Shown piece by piece: positions 37,820 to 47,070 of a stretch of DNA of 64,000 nucleotides (positions are counted from its first letter, which is position 1; each line of letters starts with the position of its first letter). The notes below the pieces were generated by a model. The model searched no databases, was not told the origin of the DNA, and saw nothing but the letters and a program-made list of their open reading frames with translations. The stretch is from Limibacter armeniacum (GTDB taxonomy: Bacteria; Bacteroidota; Bacteroidia; Cytophagales; Flammeovirgaceae): positions 310,001 through 374,000 of the forward strand of contig NZ_JBAJNO010000009.1 of NCBI RefSeq assembly GCF_036880985.1, given 5' to 3'. Position numbers and translations under genes: made by a program.

Positions 37820-40800
37820 TTATACTTTTACAGCCATTACTGTTATATCATCTCGTTGTGGAGCTCCTTTCTGATGCTCTTCCAACATTGTCAACATTGC
37901 CTGACGCTGATTGTCCATTGATTGGTTACGGATTGACATCAACAGTTCTTTCAAACGCATTGAACCTATTTTCTTTCTGTCAGGGTTATTCTGGTCTATA
38001 TATCCATCTGAAAGCAGGTATAAAGAGTCTCCAGCCGAAAGGATTACTTCATGGTCAGTAAACTCTCTCTTGTTTTCTCGCTGCATTCCTCCAATGGACT
38101 TACGGTCACCTTTGATCTCACAGAACTTCCCGTCCTTGACATAATAAAGAGGCTGCTTTGCTCCGGCAAACGTTAGCTTCATGTCAAAGTCATCATGTGG
38201 TTCCAACATACAAAGTGAGATGTCCATACCATCCATATTCTTGGCTTCATATTGCTTCAGCTTCGCTCGAATGGTCAGGTGAAGTTGCTCCAAAATTTTG
38301 GCTGGTGAATAAACTTTATTCACGTTCACGATATCATTCAGGCTTGAGGTACCAATCATGGACATAAATGCACCCGGCACTCCATGTCCTGTACAGTCCA
38401 CCACCGCAAGGTAAATTCTGTCATCGATATGGTTAAACCAATAGAAGTCACCCGATACGATATCCTTTGGCATCCACAACACAAAAAACTCATGCAATGT
38501 CTCACGCATCTTCTCAATAGATGGCAACACCGCTTTCTGAATTGTTTCAGCGTAACGGATACTGTCTGTAATCTGAAGGTTCTTCTCCTTGATAACTCGG
38601 AAGGAATTGGTGTTTGACAAGGCAATTGCCACATACGATGCCAACGTTTGGAGGATCGTCAGGTCAATAGTTGAATAAGCGTTTTCAGATAAGCTTTGTA
38701 CTGTAATTACACCAATCGGTTTATTCTCAATAATCAATGGCAGGTAAATCAACGACTTAGTCATCTCCCCTATATTTGCCTTAATCTCCCCATCAATATA
38801 GTGGTTATATTCCTCTTCCATATTGTTGATGAATATCGGCTGTAGCCTGTTAAAGCAAAGTACTGAGAACTTATCATCCTCTGTCAGGTGATCAAAACTG
38901 TTTGGCAATTTCTTTCCATTTTCAATAAAGCCGATAAAGTCCAGCCTGTTCATTTCCTCATTGAAAACACCTACCCCAAATGCCGAAGCATCCATCAAAG
39001 AGTTGATATTATGGTAGACTGTTTCAATCAGGACTTCCATATCCAAAGCTACTGTAATCTTCTGCCCGATATCACCAATAGTCTTGATATTGTTATATGC
39101 CTTCTGAATCTGGTTCTTCTGCGATTCAATCTCAGCTGTTCTTTTTTCTACCAAAGTCTCCAATGTCCTGTTCTGCACTTTCAGTCGGCGAGTATTCCAT
39201 TTTACTACGCCATAAACTGTAGCCCCTGCCATCATCACATAAGTGAAATAAGCAACAATAGACATATACCAAGGCGAAGTCACCATAAACTTAAACGATG
39301 CTTCATCACTTATTGCCCCATAGACATTTCTGGATTTTACCTTGAATACATATTGTCCGGGAGAAAGGTTTGTATATGCCTGATGGGAAGTTGCAGTCCA
39401 GTCCGACCATTGGTCATCAAAACCTTCCAGCTTATACTGGTACTCATTGGCATCTTCACTGTTGTCAAAGGAAGGTGCTGCAAAATCAAATGATACCGTA
39501 TTGTTACTGAATGGAACTATAGGAAATTCCCCTTTTGGTTGTGATAGCAGATTGTTACCATTTCTGATAGTACCTGGAGTAACATAGGCACCATTGTATA
39601 CCAAGGAGTCTTTTCCAATCATCACCTTTCTGATCAATGCTGTATAAGGCTTGTTATAGTCCCTTGCCAACTCCTTGTTAAACCTGAACACGCCTTCCGA
39701 ACCACCAATCCAAACAATGTTTCCATCAATGGCTATCTCCTCGACTTCCATCGAAGGAAGCCTCTTGAATGGAGTATCCTCCCATTTAGCTTTACCATCT
39801 TTTAGTATGACTTCTGAAATTGACTGCTTGCTTCCTGTCTTATATGGAGACAGCAAAAGCTTATTCTCCTCCAAGGATTTTAGGTACATCACCCCTCTTT
39901 CTCCTTCGCTGAAAACATCATTGATTGGCTGATGACATAACTCAAACATATCCTTCTGCTGGTTATATGCATAAAGCCCTTTCTCAGTCGTAATATGTGT
40001 TATGCCATGACGCTTGAATGGAACCGTATATTTTTCGGAAGGCAATCCTTTCTCCTCTCCATAGGTCTTGATCTCTTTTACCTCAAGACTTTCAGGATCC
40101 TTAAACTGTAAGCTCGCTACCCCACTTGAGAAAGTAGACATCCACAGGTTTCCATTGTTCTCCTCTTCAATAAACCTGATCTGCCCTACTTTTGTATTGA
40201 TCACCTGCTTGGGCTTCCAATCTTTGCCTTCCCTTTCCACTACATGGAGATCACCACTGATTCCTCCAATGTAAAGTCTTTCAGGAAATACTGTTGACTG
40301 AAATAATGACATCAACCTTGATGACTTATCGTATATTCTCTTTGCATTCAGACCTTCAACTTCAAAAATACCATCATTGGTAGCCAAGAGTAATACCTTG
40401 TCATTGCTTTTCGGTAAAGTAAACTCAATGAATCTCCATGACTGAGAAGTTCGGTTCAATCCATCAATCTGCTTAAAACCATTTTCTGTTAAGCAATACG
40501 CGCCAAATGATGCTGAGTAGATTTTGCCTTTATGTTTGATGATTGAAGTTGTCCATCCACCTACTTCGTCATCCCATTTCGAAATAGGAGCAGACAATTC
40601 CACTCTAGAAATACCATGACCTAAAGCCAACCAAAGTCCATGTTGGTCATCTTCGTACATGGTATATACCTCATCTGAAAACAAACCAGACTCTTTTCCA
40701 ACTTTCTGTAACAACTTCCCTTCAGAGTTTAACAAAACCAAACCGCCTGTAGTCGTACCAAAAACAAAATTACCATCCGCCAGCTTCAGGATTTTTCTCA

Positions 40801-41593
40801 ATCCATTCTCCGAAATATAGGTATCAACATCAGTCTTGAATTTCTTGACTCTGCCTTTTTGTGACTCATCATACAGATAGAAGCCTTTATCAGGAGTCGA
40901 CATCAGCATAATACCTGATGTATATTGCTCCATTTTGGTAGGTTGAAGTCTGCCCACAGCCTGACTGTTAGGCATGCCAATTAGTTGTGCCTGAATTACC
41001 TCTTCAAAAACCCTTGTGTCATCACTCTTTTTTCTGAGAACAAACACTCTGTTACCAAGTCCAAAAAATTGCTCAAAACGTTCCCCTTCTTTTGCCCGAA
41101 TGACTTCCATTTTACCTCCAAACCAATAATAGATGGCCTGCCTAGACATAAAGTAAATCCCATTATTGGCTTCAAATATTTCATCTATCCTACTGTTTGT
41201 CTTATCAGCCTCATCAAGATGGTCCTTCAATGAATGGAAGTAAAGTCCTTTTGTCTTATCGCTAGCCAGAAAGCCAAACTCGGACGATGTAGACAAATAA
41301 ATGCTACCATCAGGTCCCTTTAGCAGCCTTCTTACCACCTCTTCATTAGGAGTTGGAATCAGCCGCCATGATACACCATCATATTCAAGCAAACCAATTG
41401 TATTACCTACGTAGATAACCCCTCTGTTATCTTGAGCCACAGCCCAGTTCTGCCCATCAGCTTTGTACTTAGTAGGAGAAAAGTTTTGAATAAAGGGCTT
41501 ACCCAACATTTGGGCATATAGAAAATTAGATATCGAAAATGTACAAAACAACAGCACAGCAGCTGCGATTCTGGGTAAGGTTCGAAATAGCAT
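37820..41593 (-). CDS. Two-component propeller / Y_Y_Y / GAF / SpoIIE PP2C phosphatase
   Basis: 1257 aa. Signal peptide 1-28; a beta-propeller-type sensor to about 700 (repeated blades such as DNRGVIYVGNTIGLLEYDG, DGNFVFGTTTGGLVLLN, GLWLALGHGISRVE); a Y_Y_Y domain about 740-795 (EYQYKLEGFDDQWSDWT...LSPGQYVFKVKSRN); a membrane span about 800-820; a coiled coil (LETLVEKRTAEIESQKNQI); a GAF domain about 880-1020; and a SpoIIE/PP2C phosphatase about 1045-1257 (SGDFYWFNHIDDRIYLAVVDCTGHGVPGAFMSMIG). It senses an outside ligand and dephosphorylates a cytoplasmic partner, presumably an anti-anti-sigma-type protein. No kinase domain is present. Partner genes are not adjacent. Confidence 0.92.
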   Translation of the reverse strand: MLFRTLPRIAAAVLLFCTFSISNFLYAQMLGKPFIQNFSPTKYKADGQNWAVAQDNRGVIYVGNTIGLLEYDGVSWRLIPTPNEEVVRRLLKGPDGSIYLSTSSEFGFLASDKTKGLYFHSLKDHLDEADKTNSRIDEIFEANNGIYFMSRQAIYYWFGGKMEVIRAKEGERFEQFFGLGNRVFVLRKKSDDTRVFEEVIQAQLIGMPNSQAVGRLQPTKMEQYTSGIMLMSTPDKGFYLYDESQKGRVKKFKTDVDTYISENGLRKILKLADGNFVFGTTTGGLVLLNSEGKLLQKVGKESGLFSDEVYTMYEDDQHGLWLALGHGISRVELSAPISKWDDEVGGWTTSIIKHKGKIYSASFGAYCLTENGFKQIDGLNRTSQSWRFIEFTLPKSNDKVLLLATNDGIFEVEGLNAKRIYDKSSRLMSLFQSTVFPERLYIGGISGDLHVVEREGKDWKPKQVINTKVGQIRFIEEENNGNLWMSTFSSGVASLQFKDPESLEVKEIKTYGEEKGLPSEKYTVPFKRHGITHITTEKGLYAYNQQKDMFELCHQPINDVFSEGERGVMYLKSLEENKLLLSPYKTGSKQSISEVILKDGKAKWEDTPFKRLPSMEVEEIAIDGNIVWIGGSEGVFRFNKELARDYNKPYTALIRKVMIGKDSLVYNGAYVTPGTIRNGNNLLSQPKGEFPIVPFSNNTVSFDFAAPSFDNSEDANEYQYKLEGFDDQWSDWTATSHQAYTNLSPGQYVFKVKSRNVYGAISDEASFKFMVTSPWYMSIVAYFTYVMMAGATVYGVVKWNTRRLKVQNRTLETLVEKRTAEIESQKNQIQKAYNNIKTIGDIGQKITVALDMEVLIETVYHNINSLMDASAFGVGVFNEEMNRLDFIGFIENGKKLPNSFDHLTEDDKFSVLCFNRLQPIFINNMEEEYNHYIDGEIKANIGEMTKSLIYLPLIIENKPIGVITVQSLSENAYSTIDLTILQTLASYVAIALSNTNSFRVIKEKNLQITDSIRYAETIQKAVLPSIEKMRETLHEFFVLWMPKDIVSGDFYWFNHIDDRIYLAVVDCTGHGVPGAFMSMIGTSSLNDIVNVNKVYSPAKILEQLHLTIRAKLKQYEAKNMDGMDISLCMLEPHDDFDMKLTFAGAKQPLYYVKDGKFCEIKGDRKSIGGMQRENKREFTDHEVILSAGDSLYLLSDGYIDQNNPDRKKIGSMRLKELLMSIRNQSMDNQRQAMLTMLEEHQKGAPQRDDITVMAVKV

Positions 41594-41900
41594 AAAGGTC
41601 TTAGTTTGTCGTCAGTTGTTAATTGAGCAAGATTATTGCACTATTGGATTATTAACATGCATGTAATTGCACTTTATTACTCAATAATATGATTTTAATC
41701 ATAATATAGCAATCCAACTTCCCATACTTAACAAATTATATGCTGCTTTTTACGTTCGGCATGAATTTGTCAAAAAATCCCATTTTCAAACATTTGCAAC
41801 ATTAAGCCTTCAAACACCCATCTCTTAACACTGAGATGACTTTTATTCTATTTTCACTTACCTGAATGTGATAAATTCTGGCAAACTTTAACTCAAACCT
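41594..41900. other. Divergent intergenic region
   Basis: 307 bp A+T-rich, between the minus-strand sensor phosphatase and the plus-strand LemA operon; promoters for both should lie here. ATTGCACT occurs twice (about 41635-41670) and TGATTTTAATCA is a short palindrome (about 41689-41700). No gene seen. Confidence 0.45.
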
Positions 41901-42485
41901 ATGAAAAACATCACTTTCTCACTACGTTACCTGTGGTTCTTACCCTTTATTTTACTCACATCATGCGGTTACAATGAGATGGTTTCCTTGGATGAAAATG
42001 CTGAGGGACAATGGGCCAATGTAGAAAACGCTTATCAACGAAGAGCTGACTTAATTCCAAATTTGGTCAATACTGTAAAAGGAGCTGCTGAAACTGAAAA
42101 AGGTATTCTCACTGAAGTTATAGAGGCTCGTGCTAAGGCTACCAGTGTACAAATAGACCCGAGTAAGCTTACCCCTGAAAATATCCAGAAGTTTCAGCAG
42201 GCTCAAGACGCCCTGAGCAGTTCTCTTTCAAAGTTGCTAGTCACAGTTGAAAGGTATCCAGAACTAAAATCCAACCAGAACTTTTTGGACCTTCAGGCAC
42301 AGTTGGAAGGCACTGAAAACCGGATAGCTGTTGAAAGGCGAAAGTTTAATGAACAAGTCAAATCCTATAACAAGTACATCAGGAGTTTTCCCCAGACGAT
42401 CTATTCTGGATGGTTTGGCTTTGACAAGAAAGGTTATTTTGAAGCCACTCCCGGTACCGAAAATGCTCCCACCGTTGAATTCTAG
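41901..42485 (+). CDS. lemA: LemA family lipoprotein
   Basis: 194 aa. An N-terminal lipoprotein signal ends in the lipobox LLTSCG (cysteine near residue 22). The conserved LemA core follows: EGQWANVENAYQRRADLIPNLVNTVKGAAETEKGILTEVIEARAKA, and the closing YNKYIRSFPQTIYSGWFGF. Members are membrane-attached helical-bundle proteins that occur next to TPM-domain genes, as here. Envelope stress or membrane-protein quality roles have been proposed. First gene of a three-gene operon. Confidence 0.9.
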   Translation: MKNITFSLRYLWFLPFILLTSCGYNEMVSLDENAEGQWANVENAYQRRADLIPNLVNTVKGAAETEKGILTEVIEARAKATSVQIDPSKLTPENIQKFQQAQDALSSSLSKLLVTVERYPELKSNQNFLDLQAQLEGTENRIAVERRKFNEQVKSYNKYIRSFPQTIYSGWFGFDKKGYFEATPGTENAPTVEF

Positions 42486-42494
42486 CTCATTACA

Positions 42495-42944
42495 ATGAAA
42501 AGTGATATTCCTATCAACTCAAGCAAAATCGCTTCTTTCATCAATGAAGCTGAAAAAAGTACTTCTGGCGAAATCAGGGTTCATATAGACCCATTCTGCA
42601 AAAATAATATCATGGATCGTGCTGCCGAGGTTTTTGCAATGCTGAATATGCATCGAACAAAACTCAGAAATGGTGTTTTATTCTATATCGCTTGGGAAAA
42701 CCGAAAGTTTGCCATCATTGGAGATGTAGGCATCAATGCTAAAGTAGATGATAAGTATTGGGAGAGAGAAAAAGATGTACTGGTCAAGCATTTCAAAAAC
42801 GGTGACTTTGAAGATGGTCTTAAAGAAGCCATTAGCCTCGTCGGACAAACCCTGAAGCAATATTTCCCATACCATCCAGACCTTAGTGGAGAACTTCCCA
42901 ATGACATTTCTTTTGGGGAGGAGGATGAAGAAGATGAAGAATAA
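42495..42944 (+). CDS. TPM-domain protein, cytoplasmic type
   Basis: 149 aa, no signal peptide. The TPM (TLP18.3/Psb32/MOLO-1) fold is shown by EAEKSTSGEIRVHIDPFC, GVLFYIAWENRKFAIIGDVGINAKVDDKYWE, VLVKHFKNGDFEDGLKEAISLVGQTL. It ends in an acidic tail (GEEDEEDEE). It lies 9 bp after lemA and its stop overlaps the next start as TAATG, so all three are co-translated. Confidence 0.82.
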   Translation: MKSDIPINSSKIASFINEAEKSTSGEIRVHIDPFCKNNIMDRAAEVFAMLNMHRTKLRNGVLFYIAWENRKFAIIGDVGINAKVDDKYWEREKDVLVKHFKNGDFEDGLKEAISLVGQTLKQYFPYHPDLSGELPNDISFGEEDEEDEE

Positions 42945-43732
42945 TGAAAAACCTACCCGAAAAGTTACTTTGTATTCTCCTTATAGCCACTCAATTGTTT
43001 GTCATAAGTCTTACTCAAGCACAAGACTTCCCAAAAAGGCCAAACCCTCCGAAACTGGTAAATGACTTGGCTGAGATGCTGATTCCTGCTGACAGGTCAC
43101 GCCTCGAACGGAAGCTGGTGGATTACAATGACACAACTTCTACTCAGATAGCTATTGTAACGGTGACATCAATTGGTGGGTATGACATCAGTGATTATAC
43201 ATTTCAACTAGGTGAAAAATGGGGAATTGGTCAACAAGAAAAAGACAATGGGATTCTGGTGCTGATTGCTAAAAATGAAAGAAAAACTTTCATCGCAACA
43301 GGTTACGGTATCGAAGCCTATATACCTGACATCTATGCAAAAAGAATTGTTGACCAAGTATTTATTCCAAACTTTAAGGAGGGAGATTACTATAAAGGAC
43401 TGGATAAAGGAACAGACATTATGATTGATTTGCTTGATGGCAAATTTCAAGCAATGCCTTCACAGACTCCACAAATTCCTCTATGGATACCTATAGCCTT
43501 TATCATAGGGGTGTTTATCCTTATGGCACTCATGAAAAGAGGAATGCATGGCAAACACATTCCAACCAGAACAATTGGCGGTAGTAGAGGTATTCCCCCT
43601 ACATGGATTGACTTTAGCAATGGCAGAGGACGCTTTGGTAATAGAGGTGGATTTGGTAACAGCGGAGGAGGTGGCTTCGGTGGTTTTGGAGGAGGTGGTT
43701 TTGGAGGTGGCGGAGCTGGAGGCAGTTGGTAA
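42944..43732 (+). CDS. TPM-domain membrane protein with Gly-rich tail (YgcG-like)
   Basis: 262 aa. Signal peptide 1-27; TPM domain about 35-165 (VNDLAEMLIPADRSRLERKLVDYNDTTSTQIAIVTV...GILVLIAKNERKTFIATGYGIEAYIPD); membrane helix about 183-204 (IPLWIPIAFIIGVFILMALM); then a cytoplasmic glycine/phenylalanine-rich tail ending GGGGAGGSW, the classic YgcG layout. Third gene of the LemA operon; a terminator follows. Confidence 0.88.
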   Translation: MKNLPEKLLCILLIATQLFVISLTQAQDFPKRPNPPKLVNDLAEMLIPADRSRLERKLVDYNDTTSTQIAIVTVTSIGGYDISDYTFQLGEKWGIGQQEKDNGILVLIAKNERKTFIATGYGIEAYIPDIYAKRIVDQVFIPNFKEGDYYKGLDKGTDIMIDLLDGKFQAMPSQTPQIPLWIPIAFIIGVFILMALMKRGMHGKHIPTRTIGGSRGIPPTWIDFSNGRGRFGNRGGFGNSGGGGFGGFGGGGFGGGGAGGSW

Positions 43733-43745
43733 GTAACTCCATGAA

Positions 43746-43770
43746 AAAGCAGGAGAGCTGCTCCTGCTTT
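43746..43770 (+). terminator. Terminator of the LemA-TPM operon
   Basis: AAAGCAGGAG (43746-43755), 5-nt loop, CTCCTGCTTT (43761-43770). Confidence 0.8.
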
Positions 43771-43877
43771 ACTGTGGTTAATGGGATAATTTTAGATGGC
43801 TAACGGATTTGAATATACATCGTATTTTCATCCGCTGGTTGAAGTAAAAATCAAACGGGTTAAGCAATTTTTACAAG

Positions 43878-44036
43878 CTATTCAGCTGGTTGTTCTGTTG
43901 TTTCGCTCAATTTGACAGTTACTTCCCCTACACTAGCCTCTTTTCCAGCAACGGTATCCCCTACGTTACTAGCATTGATCATGTATAAGAAACCGATCAA
44001 AAAGAGAAGAAGAAGGATCTTGAGCAAGCTGTTCAT
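43878..44036 (-). CDS. Small single-span membrane peptide, 52 aa
   Basis: ATG at the complement of 44034-44036; the peptide opens MNSLLKILLLLFLIGFLYMI, a basic residue then a membrane helix (or uncleaved signal), followed by a short polar, acidic outer segment (GDTVAGKEASVGEVTVKLSETTEQPAE). Codon usage looks ordinary for the host. Below the size most gene callers accept; function unknown. Confidence 0.5.
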   Translation of the reverse strand: MNSLLKILLLLFLIGFLYMINASNVGDTVAGKEASVGEVTVKLSETTEQPAE

Positions 44037-44455
44037 GGTGGTGGTTGGTAAAGTTTTTCAATACGCTATATGATTATGACAGTTAAATGAAAAATGTTGA
44101 CAACAGAAATTGAGATAATTTCTGTATAAAACTGATGTTTACGGTTTCCTTTTACTCTTCAGTTAGAGTGATGGTAGTTCTCCAAGGGGCTATCAAGAAA
44201 AGTAAAAAAGGTCCATCAATGTGTGTAGTAATATTCAGTACCGGAATCTAAGAGATGCGAAGAAGAGAACAGGTAATCCTGTGACCTTAGGCAGTTCAGT
44301 GCAGTTATTGGTTTAATTCATTAACTAAAAATACTTATTCCCTATGTAAGAGACAAGCTCGTTTTAAGCTTATTATCAACCTAAAGTGCAATCTCTTGCT
44401 TTCCTTCTTTATGATCTTCATTAAATTAAAAACTACTCAAATTGAGCAAAATAAA
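44037..44455. other. Intergenic region, no gene seen
   Basis: About 420 bp A+T-rich sequence upstream of the 52-aa gene and downstream of the sulfur-transporter pair. No open frame with protein-like composition and no RNA structure that I can recognise. Confidence 0.4.
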
Positions 44456-44484
44456 AAACCCTTAGGTCCATTACCTAAGGGTTT
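44456..44484 (-). terminator. Terminator of the YeeE/YedE pair
   Basis: AAACCCTTAGG (44456-44466), 7-nt loop, CCTAAGGGTTT (44474-44484); T run on the minus strand. Confidence 0.85.
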
Positions 44485-44518
44485 ATATATTCAGATAAAT
44501 TCTATGAATAATCTAAAA

Positions 44519-44941
44519 TTAATGAGGGAGTTTATTTCTTAATAATCCATAAACAAATGTCCCTAATACGGCACTTAGGATAATGACAATAAATACAGGG
44601 TAACCCGCTCCAAGCAAGATATAAGAAGGTCCGGGACAAGCACCTGTCAATGCCCAACCCAAGCCAAAAATAGTCCCACCTAGAAGGTAGTTTTTATAGC
44701 CCATTCGTTTATCTGTAAACTTGATTTTCTCTCCACGTACATCCGACATCTGCTTCCTTTTCACAAGCTGAACAACCAAGACCCCCAAAACTACAGCAGC
44801 CCCTATCACTCCATACATGTGAAATGCCTGAAAGCGAAACATTTCAAAAATTCTGTACCAAGAAACAACTTCTGCCTTGGTCAATACAAAACCAAACAGA
44901 ATGCCTACCATCATATATTTAAAACCTCTTTTCAATAACAT
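44519..44941 (-). CDS. YeeE/YedE-type sulfur transporter, second half (DUF6691-like)
   Basis: 140 aa, four predicted membrane helices. The motif ALTGACPGPSYILLGAG near residue 95-110 is the conserved cysteine loop of the C-terminal half of YeeE/YedE thiosulfate transporters. The other half is encoded just upstream (44969-45538), so the two small proteins together should form the full transporter in the inner membrane. Gap between them 27 bp, same strand. Confidence 0.85.
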   Translation of the reverse strand: MLLKRGFKYMMVGILFGFVLTKAEVVSWYRIFEMFRFQAFHMYGVIGAAVVLGVLVVQLVKRKQMSDVRGEKIKFTDKRMGYKNYLLGGTIFGLGWALTGACPGPSYILLGAGYPVFIVIILSAVLGTFVYGLLRNKLPH

Positions 44942-44968
44942 ATTCTCCGTTTCTTTAGGTTGATTGTA

Positions 44969-45538
44969 TTACAGTGCCAAAATCAATGGCAACAGGAAAT
45001 AAGTCATAACGAGACCTCCGATAAAAAAGCCAATTACAGCAATAAGAGAAGGTAGTTGCAAATTACTCAAACCACTGATTGCATGGCCACTCGTACAGCC
45101 TCCTGCATATCTAGTACCGAAGCCAACCAGAAATCCACCTCCGACCATCATAATAAAGCCTCTTAGGGTGAAAAGTGATTCCCAACTGAATAAATTAGCT
45201 GGAATTAGCGCTCCTGCTTTTGGCAAGTCCACTTCCAAATCAGTTAGTAACTGCAAAGTGTCAGCTGAAAGTTGTACTGGCTCAGGATTTTTAAAAACTA
45301 TATGAGCCAAGAAACCTCCAATAATGGTCCCTACCACAAAAAGTAAGTTCCATATTTGGCTTCTCCAGTCAAATCGGAAAAAGTCAGCTACTTTACCTGC
45401 CCCACCAATGGCACACATCGTACGGAGGGTACTTGAAATACCAAATGATTTCCCGAAATAAAGTAATAGAAACATTGTCAGAGTAATTAGTGGGCCAGCC
45501 ACATACCACTCCCAAGAAGTTGTTAAAAAGTTGTTCAT
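44969..45538 (-). CDS. YeeE/YedE-type sulfur transporter, first half
   Basis: 189 aa with about four or five membrane helices. GGGFLVGFGTRYAGGCTSGHAISGLSNLQLPSL carries the conserved GGCTSGH cysteine loop of YeeE/YedE (TsuA-like) transporters, where cysteines relay thiosulfate through the membrane. A central periplasmic-looking segment (PVQLSADTLQLLTDLEVDLPKAG) is larger than in single-chain relatives. Upstream gene of the pair. Confidence 0.87.
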   Translation of the reverse strand: MNNFLTTSWEWYVAGPLITLTMFLLLYFGKSFGISSTLRTMCAIGGAGKVADFFRFDWRSQIWNLLFVVGTIIGGFLAHIVFKNPEPVQLSADTLQLLTDLEVDLPKAGALIPANLFSWESLFTLRGFIMMVGGGFLVGFGTRYAGGCTSGHAISGLSNLQLPSLIAVIGFFIGGLVMTYFLLPLILAL

Positions 45539-45796
45539 GTCTACTAGTATATTTACTCATTCTAATAACACCACAAATGTACTGCGGATTCTAATCCACT
45601 CCTATTTATATTAACATTATTTCATGTATTAATTTTCTTAATAGCAAATGTCTATTTGTGATAGTTAACCTCTGCTACCAACTAAGAACATGCAGAAATG
45701 TTTTTTTAAACTTTCTATCCGTGTGCTTGTTCTCATAGGCGTGATGCATCATAAAATTAGTTTACACATCAATTATTTCAAATATTGAATTGAATT

Positions 45797-46912
45797 ATGA
45801 AAACTGATCAACCGCTATTGCAACCTATCAAAGTAGGCCCTTACACATTAAAGAATAGGGTATTTATGGCTCCTCTTACAAGGAGTAGAGCTGATAATGA
45901 AGGCCTTGTCCCGACTGAGTTGCATCAGATATATTATAAGCAAAGAGCTTCTGCTGGACTGATTATCTCAGAAGGATCTCCAATATCGCCACAAGGTATT
46001 GGGTATATCAATACTCCAGGTATTTATACTCCTGAACAAATAAATGGATGGAAAAAAGTAACAGACACAGTCCATGAAGAAGGAGGGAGAATTTTTATAC
46101 AACTATGGCATGTTGGGCGTATTTCACATCCTGACCTGCAAGATGGAAAATTGCCAGTAGCTCCTTCTGCAATCAATCCAAATACAAAATCCTTTACACA
46201 AGAGGGTTTTAAAGAAACTGTTACGCCTAGAGCTCTTGAAACTGAAGAAGTGGCACAAATTGTTCAGGATTTCAAAAAAGCAGCTGAAAATGCCATGAAA
46301 GCTGGTTTTGATGGTGTTGAAATACATGCTGCCAATGGGTACCTGCTGCACCAGTTCTTCTCAAAAAATGCCAACCAACGTACGGACAAATACGGAGGCA
46401 GTGTAGAAAACAGAGCAAGAATATTGTTTGAGGTACTGGATGCAATCAGTGAAGTAATGGATTCCAACAAAGTGGGTGTCAGACTGAATCCTTCCTTGAA
46501 CGATATTTTCAGCATTTTCGCAGATGATGAAACCATTGAAGTGTTTGAATACATCGTCAAAAAACTGAATGAATATGATTTAGCTTACCTGCACCTTACT
46601 GAGCCATTCAATGATGTCAGCAATGAACCTAAGGTTATCAAGCATACAGCTAAACACTTCCGACCTTTATACAAAGGTACATTCGTTACAAACGCCGGTT
46701 TTGATAAGAATAAAGGAAATAAGGTGATTGAAGATGGAGATGTTGATGCAGTGGCATTTGGCACACTCTTTATCAGTAACCCTGACCTTCCAAAAAGATT
46801 TGAACTGGATGCTCCCCTTCAAAAAGCAGATCCAGATACATTCTATGTTCCTGGAGCGAAGGGGTATATTGACTATCCTACCTTGGAAGAGGTTGAAAAT
46901 AAACATATATGA
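45797..46912 (+). CDS. Old Yellow Enzyme family ene-reductase
   Basis: 371 aa, FMN TIM barrel. Diagnostic motifs: PLLQPIKVGPYTLKNRVFMAPLTRSRAD at the start, HVGRISHPDLQDG (flavin-contacting strand), FDGVEIHAANGYLLHQFFS with the catalytic HxxN pair, and NQRTDKYGGSVENRARI. The C-terminal ADAVAFG-like strand appears as GDVDAVAFGTLFISNPDLP. It reduces activated C=C bonds in enones, maleimides or nitro-compounds using NAD(P)H, often in electrophile detoxification. Divergent from the sulfur-transport pair and followed by a terminator and thiol peroxidase. Confidence 0.92.
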   Translation: MKTDQPLLQPIKVGPYTLKNRVFMAPLTRSRADNEGLVPTELHQIYYKQRASAGLIISEGSPISPQGIGYINTPGIYTPEQINGWKKVTDTVHEEGGRIFIQLWHVGRISHPDLQDGKLPVAPSAINPNTKSFTQEGFKETVTPRALETEEVAQIVQDFKKAAENAMKAGFDGVEIHAANGYLLHQFFSKNANQRTDKYGGSVENRARILFEVLDAISEVMDSNKVGVRLNPSLNDIFSIFADDETIEVFEYIVKKLNEYDLAYLHLTEPFNDVSNEPKVIKHTAKHFRPLYKGTFVTNAGFDKNKGNKVIEDGDVDAVAFGTLFISNPDLPKRFELDAPLQKADPDTFYVPGAKGYIDYPTLEEVENKHI

Positions 46913-46937
46913 ACTGATCATTCATATCTATTGCTTG

Positions 46938-46966
46938 GCCGTGGCATTCAATGCCATGGCTTTTTC
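46938..46966 (+). terminator. Terminator of the Old Yellow Enzyme gene
   Basis: GCCGTGGCAT (46938-46947), 3-nt loop, ATGCCATGGC (46951-46960), one wobble/mismatch, followed by T5. Confidence 0.8.
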
Positions 46967-47070
46967 TTTAATCATAGGGTATGTCATTTCAGGTATATCA
47001 CTTAACTTAGTTCAACCTGAAAAGAATAAGCAAATTTTCAGTATAACTTAACTCTAAAAACTATTAAGTA

